Source: Flavobacteriaceae bacterium
GTDB taxonomy: Bacteria; Bacteroidota; Bacteroidia; Flavobacteriales; Flavobacteriaceae
Direction of reading: 5' to 3'
NCBI GenBank assembly: GCA_020347545.1
Contig: CP070731.1
Coordinates: forward strand, 2,310,649-2,325,153
DNA: 14,505 nt
Below are positions 7,050-13,480 of the stretch, piece after piece. The notes beneath the pieces are model-generated. The model was given only the letters and a program-made list of their open reading frames with translations. It was not told the DNA's origin and made no database searches. Numbering within the stretch: position 1 is the first letter of the stretch; the number at the start of each line of letters is the position of its first letter. A program made the position numbers and the translations under genes.

Positions 7050-8558
7050 GTGGTTAAATCTTTTTTTGCAAAAATATACGCCCGGATCATTGCCAGACAA
7101 GTCTATAAATGGGCGAAAAATCCCATTCACACTCAGGAAAAAGTATTCCAAGACCTTATAAGTTCTGCACGGAATACTGCCTTTGGCACAGATCATAACT
7201 TTTATGAAATAAAGGATTATGAATCATACAAAAAGAAGGTTCCGGTTAGAGATTATGAAGGTTTAAAAGACTATATAGAGCGTATAAGGTCAGGAGAAAA
7301 GGATGTGCTTTGGAAAGGAAAGCCTATTTATTTTGCAAAAACGTCTGGAACTACTTCAGGAGCAAAATATATTCCTATTTCTAAAGAGTCCATGCCCTAC
7401 CAGATTGCAGCGGCAAAAGAGGCGCTTCTTTTGTACATTGCTGAAACCGGAAACGCAGATTTTGTAGACGGGAAAATGATTTTTCTACAGGGTTCACCCG
7501 AAATTGATGACAAGGAAAAAATTAAAACTGGGAGACTGTCAGGAATAGTGGCTCATTATGTGCCTAAATATTTACAAAAGAACAGGTTACCGTCCTGGGA
7601 CACAAATTGTATAGAAGACTGGGAGACAAAAGTTGATGCCATTGTCAAAGAAACCGTAATTGAAGATATGCGGCTGATCAGTGGAATACCATCCTGGGTT
7701 CAGATGTATTTCGAAAAACTGATTCAGGAAAAAGGGAAGAAGGTTTCTGAAATATTCCCAAATTTTAAACTGTTTGTTTATGGAGGAGTCAACTACGAGC
7801 CTTATCGGCACAACATGGAAGATCTTATCGGGAAAAAAGTTGATTCTATTGAATTATTCCCCGCATCTGAGGGATTTTTCGCCTACCAGGACAGGCAACA
7901 TAAGCTATCCGATTCCGATAAGGGAATGTTACTCCTGTTAAACAGCGGTATTTTTTATGAGTTCATTGCGGCAAACGATTTTTTCAATGAGAACCCTGAT
8001 AGAATCTCTATCAAAGATGTGAAGCTAGGAGTGAATTATGTTCTTATAATTTCCACGAACGCCGGCTTGTGGAGCTATAATATTGGGGACACCATAGCCT
8101 TTACCTCACTCTCCCCTTATCGGGTGGTTGTTACAGGAAGGATAAAGCATTTTATTTCGGCTTTTGGGGAACACGTCATAGGAAAGGAGGTTGAGGAATC
8201 GCTTCAGCGCGCCGCTGAACTTACGGGTGCTTTGGTTAAGGAGTTTACAGTTGCTCCGCAGGTAAACCCTGAAAACGGCGCCCTGCCTTATCATGAGTGG
8301 TTTATCGAGTTTGAAAAAGAGCCTGAGGATATGGAAGGTTTTGCAAACGAAATTGACAAAGAAATGCAGCGTCAAAATTCATATTATTTTGATCTAATAC
8401 AAGGAAATATTCTTCAGCGCCTGATCATCAGGCGAGTTCAAAAAAACGGATTTGATCAATATATGAGGTCGGTTGGTAAGTTAGGAGGTCAAAATAAGAT
8501 TCCAAGACTTTCAAATGATCGCAAGATCGCAGATCGTCTTTCCACAATGATTGATTAG
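7050..8558 (+). CDS. GH3 auxin-responsive-promoter family protein (acyl-adenylating amide synthetase fold)
   Basis: A 502-residue soluble protein of the GH3 family. Plant relatives adenylate a carboxylic acid and join it to an amino acid. The bacterial substrates are not known to me, so no reaction is assigned. Visible motifs are the ATP-phosphate loop TSGTTSGAK (residues 98-106), YGGVNYEPYR (244-253), the acid-binding FPASEGF (270-276), WSYNIGD (341-347; its Asp should bind the ATP ribose) and the hinge KHFISAFGEHV (366-376). The start is GTG at 7050: an in-frame TAA sits immediately upstream (7047-7049), no ATG is near, and the first residues VKSFFAKIYARIIARQVYKWAKNP align with the usual start of flavobacterial GH3 proteins. 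The gene follows the M23 peptidase at 38 bases and ends before a strong terminator. Confidence 0.9.
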   Translation: MVKSFFAKIYARIIARQVYKWAKNPIHTQEKVFQDLISSARNTAFGTDHNFYEIKDYESYKKKVPVRDYEGLKDYIERIRSGEKDVLWKGKPIYFAKTSGTTSGAKYIPISKESMPYQIAAAKEALLLYIAETGNADFVDGKMIFLQGSPEIDDKEKIKTGRLSGIVAHYVPKYLQKNRLPSWDTNCIEDWETKVDAIVKETVIEDMRLISGIPSWVQMYFEKLIQEKGKKVSEIFPNFKLFVYGGVNYEPYRHNMEDLIGKKVDSIELFPASEGFFAYQDRQHKLSDSDKGMLLLLNSGIFYEFIAANDFFNENPDRISIKDVKLGVNYVLIISTNAGLWSYNIGDTIAFTSLSPYRVVVTGRIKHFISAFGEHVIGKEVEESLQRAAELTGALVKEFTVAPQVNPENGALPYHEWFIEFEKEPEDMEGFANEIDKEMQRQNSYYFDLIQGNILQRLIIRRVQKNGFDQYMRSVGKLGGQNKIPRLSNDRKIADRLSTMID

Positions 8559-8586
8559 AAAAGGAGAGTTTCTTTTTATAAAGCAA

Positions 8587-8622
8587 GCCGGGAGCTCTTA
8601 AGAGCTCCCGGCATTTTTTTTT
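8587..8622 (+). terminator. Strong intrinsic terminator after GH3, perfect 26-base palindrome
   Basis: Bases 8587-8612 are a perfect inverted repeat (13-base arms GCCGGGAGCTCTT and AAGAGCTCCCGGC, no spacer), followed by A and nine T (8614-8622). It begins 28 bases after the GH3 stop. On the other strand it lies 50 bases beyond the mscL stop, but the T-tract there is poor, so leftward action is possible and less certain. Confidence 0.92.
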
Positions 8623-8662
8623 CATTTTTTCAGGCAGTAAATAACCATAGCCTGATCAGCTC

Positions 8663-9067
8663 CTATTTTTTTGCCAATAGATCCCTGATCTCGGCAAGCA
8701 ATTCTTCCTGACTCGGTCCTGCAGGCGCAGGAGGAGCTTCTTCTTTCTTTTTGTTTAATTTATTGACCGCTTTTACAATTATGAACATTACAAATGCGAC
8801 AATAATAAAATCAATTACATTGGTAATAAAATCACCGTATAGTACGGCTACTGTACCCTCAACGACACCTTCTGCATTTGCAACTCCCTCCTGTATGATC
8901 CATTTGAGATCTTTGAGATCTGATTGGAATACCAGTCCAATAAGTGGTGAAACAATTCCGCCGGTAAACGAAGTTACAACGCTCTTGAAAGCGGCACCCA
9001 TAACAAAACCAACTGCAATGTCGATCAGGTTGCCTTTTAAGGCAAATTCTTTGAATTCTTTTAGCAT
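8663..9067 (-). CDS. mscL: Large-conductance mechanosensitive channel MscL
   Basis: The inner-membrane pentameric channel opens under membrane tension to release solutes during hypo-osmotic shock. The 134-residue protein has normal length. The N-terminal amphipathic helix and TM1 read MLKEFKEFALKGNLIDIAVG, then FVMGAAFKSVVTSF, about residues 1-45, including the glycine-rich, pore-lining stretch. A periplasmic loop at about 46-75 precedes TM2 (76-101, starting YGDFITNVIDFIIVAFVMF). After a KKKEE cluster comes a Pro-Ala linker (APPAPAGP, 111-118) and the C-terminal helix QEELLAEIRDLLAKK that forms the cytoplasmic bundle. It lies 44 bases downstream of alr on the same strand; a near-consensus TATCTTTA (9095-9102, minus strand) could give it its own promoter. 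The gene converges on GH3. Confidence 0.97.
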   Translation of the reverse strand: MLKEFKEFALKGNLIDIAVGFVMGAAFKSVVTSFTGGIVSPLIGLVFQSDLKDLKWIIQEGVANAEGVVEGTVAVLYGDFITNVIDFIIVAFVMFIIVKAVNKLNKKKEEAPPAPAGPSQEELLAEIRDLLAKK

Positions 9068-9111
9068 GACTTTAAGATTTGTGTTTGTTTGAACTAAAGA
9101 TACTAAAAAAA

Positions 9112-10212
9112 CTATTTTAAAACACGCTTGATCCTATTCCCCCAGGCAGTTAGAATTTCATAGCTTATGGAATCGGAATGATCTGCCATTTGAAGTATGT
9201 CCTCCCGGCTGTTAAAAATGATCACTTCATCTCCTTCTTTGCAGGGAATATCCGTCACATCGATCATGATCATATCCATACAGACATTTCCTATAACCGG
9301 CGATTTTTTATTGTTTATTGAAACATAAGTTTTCCCATTACCAAGGCTTCTGAAAAACCCGTCAGCATGACCAAGGGGGAGTGTTGCCGTTTTCATATTT
9401 CTTTCGGCATGAAACCCTCTGTTGTACCCAACACTTTCTCCCTTTTTAATGTCGTGAATCTGAGAAATAACCGTTTTAAGAGTCAAGACGTTTTTAAGGT
9501 TGGAATTTTTTTCAGTTAGATTGGTAAAACCGTAAAGCCCTAGTCCTAATCTGACCATATCAAAATGGGTCTCAGGATAGTTGAGAATCCCCGAGGTATT
9601 GCTCATGTGCCGTATAGGATTATATCCCATTCTGGAAGAAAAAGTAGAACAAATTGATTTGAATTTTTCGATCTGACCCAATGAGAATTCCTTCTCCTCT
9701 TCATCTTCTGAAGCAACAAGATGTGAGAAAATACTTTTGACGTGAACAACATTTTGTTCCTTAAGCTTTTCACAGACGTAATCAATATCAGAAGTGTCAA
9801 AACCCAATCGATTCAATCCGGTATTAAACTTTATATGAACCGGATAGTTTTTCAGCCCAAGGATATTGGCGAGTTTTAGAAATTCATTCAGCATTCGTTT
9901 ACTGTACAAATTTGGCTCAAGATTATTTTGGGATATAATTTCGAGGTTTTGGAGCTGAGGATGAAGTACAAGAATTGGAGTGGTTATTCCAGAGTTTCTT
10001 AATGCGATTCCTTCATCAGCATAGGCTACTGCGAAATAATCTACCTGTAATTTCTCAAGAGCTTTTGCCATCAGGATGGGGTCTGAACCATATCCCGATG
10101 CTTTTACAACCGCAAGGACCTTAGTTTCCGGATTCAATTCAGAACGAAAAAAATTCAGGTTGTGTTCAATAGAGGAAAGATTGATCTCCAGGACCGTTGG
10201 GCTGTTATTCAT
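9112..10212 (-). CDS. alr: Alanine racemase
   Basis: A PLP enzyme that interconverts L- and D-alanine, supplying D-Ala for peptidoglycan. The 366-residue protein is the standalone form; many Bacteroidota instead carry a MurF-Alr fusion. Visible residues are the PLP lysine Lys37 in VVKASGYGSD, TGLNRLGF (131-138; Arg135 as the carboxylate-binding residue), the phosphate-site stretch MSNTSGIL (203-210), RLGLGLYG (221-228), the catalytic tyrosine Tyr263 in SVGYNR, and GNVCMDMIMIDVT (308-320). The start codon lies inside the end of tdk: ATGAATAA holds both the alr start (10212-10210) and the tdk stop (10207-10205), an 8-base overlap that implies coupled translation. The conserved first strand PTVLEINLSSIEHNL supports this start. 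Confidence 0.96.
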   Translation of the reverse strand: MNNSPTVLEINLSSIEHNLNFFRSELNPETKVLAVVKASGYGSDPILMAKALEKLQVDYFAVAYADEGIALRNSGITTPILVLHPQLQNLEIISQNNLEPNLYSKRMLNEFLKLANILGLKNYPVHIKFNTGLNRLGFDTSDIDYVCEKLKEQNVVHVKSIFSHLVASEDEEEKEFSLGQIEKFKSICSTFSSRMGYNPIRHMSNTSGILNYPETHFDMVRLGLGLYGFTNLTEKNSNLKNVLTLKTVISQIHDIKKGESVGYNRGFHAERNMKTATLPLGHADGFFRSLGNGKTYVSINNKKSPVIGNVCMDMIMIDVTDIPCKEGDEVIIFNSREDILQMADHSDSISYEILTAWGNRIKRVLK

Positions 10213-10825
10213 TAGCTTCTTTTGAAATTCGCTTTTCAGCTTCTTTTTCCTTTTGTCTTTCTTTAAAGAAAGCTGCTCTGCTTAATGGCTCGTATTCATG
10301 AACCTCCCCGAGTACGACTAATCTGTCGTCCGGCACAGTTCGGTGACTAAAATGAGCCAGGTTTCCAGTTTTTGTGCAGACTGCATGAACTTTTGTAACA
10401 TATTCGGCAGTTGCCATCAGTGCCGGCATAGGACCGAAAGGGTTTCCTTTAAAGTCCATATCAAGGCCGGCCACGATCACTCGTATTCCGCGATTGGCCA
10501 GATCATTGCAAACATGAACTATTTCATCGTCAAAAAACTGGGCTTCGTCAATGCCAACAACATCAATATTGGTTGCAAGTAATCTTATGTTTGCTGAAGA
10601 AGGAACCGGAGTGCAGCGAATTTCATTCTCGTCATGAGATACTACCATTTCTTCAGAATATCTTGTATCCACGGCAGGTTTAAAAATCTCAACACTTTGT
10701 TTTGCAAACTGGGCTCTTTTCAACCTTCTGATAAGTTCTTCCGTCTTACCAGAAAACATCGAACCACAGATCACTTCAATCCACCCAAATTTTTCTGTAT
10801 GATTAACTGTATTTTCTAAAAACAT
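10205..10825 (-). CDS. tdk: Thymidine kinase (type II), zinc site largely lost
   Basis: The enzyme phosphorylates thymidine to dTMP in the salvage pathway. The 206-residue protein starts MFLENTVNHTEKFGWIEVI, as flavobacterial enzymes do. The P-loop is GSMFSGKT (21-28), followed by FKPAVDTRY (48-56), the Walker-B-like GIDEAQFF (91-98, with Glu94 as the probable base) and AGLDMDFKGNPFGPM (119-133). The lasso region reads KVHAVCTKTGNLAHFSHR (145-162). In E. coli and human enzymes four cysteines bind structural zinc here; only Cys150 remains, with Thr153, Ser182 and Ala185 in the other places. The charged tail (188-206) is probably helical. A candidate promoter, TACTTTTG, lies at 10874-10881 on this strand. 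The gene is probably the first of tdk-alr. Confidence 0.96.
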   Translation of the reverse strand: MFLENTVNHTEKFGWIEVICGSMFSGKTEELIRRLKRAQFAKQSVEIFKPAVDTRYSEEMVVSHDENEIRCTPVPSSANIRLLATNIDVVGIDEAQFFDDEIVHVCNDLANRGIRVIVAGLDMDFKGNPFGPMPALMATAEYVTKVHAVCTKTGNLAHFSHRTVPDDRLVVLGEVHEYEPLSRAAFFKERQKEKEAEKRISKEANE

Positions 10826-10873
10826 ATGAGAACTTTTCCTGATATAATAAGAAAATTATCCTTAATTCCGTAA

Positions 10874-10881
10874 CAAAAGTA
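10874..10881 (-). promoter_or_regulatory. Candidate -7 element (TACTTTTG) for tdk-alr
   Basis: Read on the minus strand this is TACTTTTG, matching TAnnTTTG, 48 bases before the tdk ATG. No TTG is found at -33 spacing, so confidence is limited. Confidence 0.4.
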
Positions 10882-10925
10882 ATGAAATTCTTTAGTAGTA
10901 TTTTCTTTTGAAAAAGTTAATTTCG

Positions 10926-10966
10926 TATCTTTCTCGCAAAGCGAACTTTGCCTGCAAAAATTTGCA
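10926..10966 (+). promoter_or_regulatory. Near-consensus -7 element and paired-repeat leader of the acidic protein gene
   Basis: TATCTTTC (10926-10933) differs from TAnnTTTG at the last base; TTTTG at 10906-10910 is present but close. Right after it come two hairpins: GCAAAG-CGAA-CTTTGC (10936-10951) and TGCAAA-AA-TTTGCA (10953-10966). The second ends three bases before the ATG at 10970 and covers the normal ribosome-binding zone. Confidence 0.45.
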
Positions 10967-10969
10967 ACT

Positions 10970-11746
10970 ATGAAAGATAATTTGATCGATGAGCTTAAGG
11001 CTCTTGCTGAAAAGATATTGAATGAAGAAGCCTTGAATGATCTGGAATCAAGCCTTGAATTGTCGAGATCACTGTACGAAAAACTTTTAATATTGAATCA
11101 CCTCCGGTTAAATGAAACGTCACCGGTTTTTGAAGAAGTGGATCAAGTTCTTGAAGAGGAATCCACTGAAGAGGAATCTTCAGAGGAAGAAACTGTTGAA
11201 GAAGAATCCTCAGAGCAAGAATCTGCTGAAGAAGAAACGACCGACACAGGGGTGGATTTAAATTTGGCCACTGAACAAATTATGGATGACGTCAGTGGGA
11301 CCGAAGAGGCGGAATCCGTCCAGGCCGAATCTGTTACTGATCAAGAGGAGGAACCGCCGAGCCTGAGTGATTTGTTTGTTCCTACTTTTGAAGAAATTAA
11401 GGAGGACTTTAGTCAAAAAGCAGAATTTAAAGACACGATTTCCCTTGATGAAACTGAGAATATGTTCCAGGTAAAAAAGGAAGCGTCAAAGCAACTTTCA
11501 TTGAATGACAAACTATTGGGAAATAGTATCCAGGTGGGCCTGAATGACAGAATTGCCTTCGTCAATAAACTGTTTAATTTTAGTCAATCGGATTTCAATA
11601 AGGTCCTTGCGCGTTTAAATGATTGTGAATCAAAAGAAGAGGCGTTTAATTACTTTCAGTATCAGGTGAAACCAAATTATAACTGGAAAGGAAAGGAGGA
11701 TCTTGAAGAACGTTTGAAGGGTCTAATTGAAAGAAAATTTCTTTAG
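10970..11746 (+). CDS. Conserved acidic protein of unknown function with six EEE(S/T)x repeats
   Basis: A 258-residue soluble protein with no signal peptide or membrane segment. Residues 1-50 are helical (DELKALAEKILNEEALNDLESSLELSRSLYEKLL). Residues 62-91 are six tandem pentapeptides, EEEST-EEESS-EEETV-EEESS-EQESA-EEETT, and acidic low-complexity sequence runs on to about residue 135. The C-terminal part, about 130-258, is more conserved in character: SLSDLFVPTFEEIKEDF, LNDKLLGNSIQVGLNDRIAFVNKLFNFSQSDFNKVLARLN and YFQYQVKPNYNWKGKEDLEERLKGLI. I recall similar C-terminal sequences in unnamed flavobacterial proteins, without a known function. The gene is divergent from tdk and abuts the convergent AsmA-like gene with no gap. 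It might be a helical scaffold or interaction protein, but no role can be assigned. Confidence 0.85.
   Translation: MKDNLIDELKALAEKILNEEALNDLESSLELSRSLYEKLLILNHLRLNETSPVFEEVDQVLEEESTEEESSEEETVEEESSEQESAEEETTDTGVDLNLATEQIMDDVSGTEEAESVQAESVTDQEEEPPSLSDLFVPTFEEIKEDFSQKAEFKDTISLDETENMFQVKKEASKQLSLNDKLLGNSIQVGLNDRIAFVNKLFNFSQSDFNKVLARLNDCESKEEAFNYFQYQVKPNYNWKGKEDLEERLKGLIERKFL
11153..11242 (+). repeat. Tandem 15-base repeat, six units, coding EEE(S/T)x
   Basis: Six in-frame 15-base units (for example GAAGAGGAATCCACT, GAAGAGGAATCTTCA, GAGGAAGAAACTGTT) encode six acidic pentapeptides. The units have diverged at third positions, so the array is old or kept by selection on the protein, yet it could still change copy number by slippage in steps that keep the frame. 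Confidence 0.85.
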
Positions 11747-13441
11747 TTACCGCTTCTTTTTTTCTCGTTTTTCTTTTCTTTTAAGCTTTCTTCTTTTCTT
11801 AGCTTCTTCTTTTTCAATGGTCATTCCGAAGGGAGCAATCGTATTTACGATTCCATTTTGAAGCGTTTTCCACAAATAATTTCCAAACCCTTTATAGATG
11901 ACCCTTTCGAATTTCATTGTAGCTTCTCTTAATTCGCCGTTTTTTCCAGGATTGGATTTATGCAAAAGATTATTGACCGACCAGCTTAAAAATTTATTCT
12001 TTTCTGAATGGTCCGCCTTGTAAACCTTTGCCTCCAAATCTTTGTATTTCATTTTAAAAGTACCTTTTGAGTTATAGTTGTTCGCTGAAGCTTGAAATTG
12101 TAAACTTTCAACACTTCCATTAAGTACTTTCAGACCTAAAGCCGGAATTAATGCAGAATCGTAATAGTTAAGTTTGGAAGGCCCCATATAACCACTAAAA
12201 AAGAATGTATTGTTTCCGTCTTTTAATGGTAATATCATATCTATATTGAGCCTGGCTTTATTCATTAATTTGCCTGTTAAATCAATTTTAAGAGGAACTT
12301 CGCGTAATGACTTGATGGATGTGATATTGAATAGGTTTGATTTCAAATCATCAAGGGTGACTCGCATTAGAAAACCGTGATCAAGCTTTTCTTCATAACC
12401 CAATTTACTTTGGAAAACTGCTATTTTTTGTATTAAAAAAGGTTGTTTACGGGTCTTGAGAAATTGATGAGGTAATTGTGGCCTTTTTTTAAGATCAAAA
12501 GGCTTTCTTTTGTCCTTATAAATTTCGAGATCAGCATTGAAAACCTGAATGCTGTCAATAAATACCCCTTCATTCTCCAAGAGACTCACGGTATTTAAAT
12601 TGAAAACCTTTACCTCATCGATGCTGAGGTCATAGATTTCATCATTATAGATATAGGAATTTGCCAGAGTGAGTTTATTAACCATTGGTTTGAATTTCAA
12701 GCCCTTGATCTGAAGCTGATCTTCGCCAAAATGATAGCGTAAACTTCCCGCTGAAAAAGCATATTTTGAATTTGGGAAATCAACATGAATCCTGCTTATC
12801 TCGAGCTGTTCATTAATTGGGGAAACCTTGAAATAATCCGGTGACACTTCTTTTAGTTTAAACCCTGAAACTTCAAAGTCCAGGGGCTTGTTGGCAAATG
12901 AAACCTTGTCAGTCTGTATATCGATCAACTTGATCTTGAGATTGCTAAACTTAATAAGATCGATTTGTAATCCTTCAATTTGCTTCAATTCTATGGAATC
13001 TAGCTCAAAAGATTTTTTGTCTAAGGGTTTTTTTGATTCTGAATTACTCGAATACAACTGAATCATCGGATCATCAATGATTAGTTTGTTGACTCTGATT
13101 TCCTTCGAGAGCAATAGAGGAGTTAATTGCAGGCCTCTGAATTTAAGTCTGGAAATTGAAATTTTAGATAAATTGTTCCTTTCCAGGCTTCTGTTTTTGA
13201 GCATTTCCAAAGCTGAATCAGTAGGTTTCAGCTCTATATCGGTGAAGACAACGGAACGGTCGAATAAACTAAATTTTGTTCTGCTTATTGAGAAATAAAA
13301 GTTCTCAATGTTTTGTTTTTCCAGTAAATCGGTTACTTTTTTCGATAAAACCCTTGATATTATAATGCTTCCCAGGAGTAAAATCAGTGCCAACGAGATA
13401 ATTATTCCTAAGCCGACCTTATGTTTTCTTTTCAGTTTCAT
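11747..13441 (-). CDS. AsmA/DUF748-like membrane-anchored envelope protein
   Basis: A 564-residue protein with a short basic N-terminus, one membrane helix at about 10-30 (VGLGIIISLALILLLGSIII) and a long body of alternating short beta strands, as in AsmA-like proteins: repeated units such as KISISRLKFRGLQLTPLL, VNKLIIDDPMIQLY and EVKVFNLNTVSLL. The late segment (GTFKMKYKDLEAKVY, then YKGFGNYLWKTLQNGIVNTIAPFG) resembles the C-terminal end of DUF748-type proteins. AsmA relatives span the periplasm and are tied to lipid transport or outer-membrane upkeep; that role here is inferred from fold only. The last 20 residues are almost all Lys, Arg and Glu (EEAKKRRKLKRKEKREKKKR), an odd tail for an exported domain. 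It lies 39 bases after the ArsC-like gene, perhaps co-transcribed, and its stop touches the stop of the opposite gene. Confidence 0.7.
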   Translation of the reverse strand: MKLKRKHKVGLGIIISLALILLLGSIIISRVLSKKVTDLLEKQNIENFYFSISRTKFSLFDRSVVFTDIELKPTDSALEMLKNRSLERNNLSKISISRLKFRGLQLTPLLLSKEIRVNKLIIDDPMIQLYSSNSESKKPLDKKSFELDSIELKQIEGLQIDLIKFSNLKIKLIDIQTDKVSFANKPLDFEVSGFKLKEVSPDYFKVSPINEQLEISRIHVDFPNSKYAFSAGSLRYHFGEDQLQIKGLKFKPMVNKLTLANSYIYNDEIYDLSIDEVKVFNLNTVSLLENEGVFIDSIQVFNADLEIYKDKRKPFDLKKRPQLPHQFLKTRKQPFLIQKIAVFQSKLGYEEKLDHGFLMRVTLDDLKSNLFNITSIKSLREVPLKIDLTGKLMNKARLNIDMILPLKDGNNTFFFSGYMGPSKLNYYDSALIPALGLKVLNGSVESLQFQASANNYNSKGTFKMKYKDLEAKVYKADHSEKNKFLSWSVNNLLHKSNPGKNGELREATMKFERVIYKGFGNYLWKTLQNGIVNTIAPFGMTIEKEEAKKRRKLKRKEKREKKKR

Positions 13442-13480
13442 CTTTGGGAAAAATAATAATTGGTTTGAGGAATACCTAAT

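Noticed and set aside
8751..9092. Open frame of 113 codons on the plus strand opposite mscL
   Set aside because: It is antisense to a complete, well-matched MscL and only reflects codon use on the other strand.
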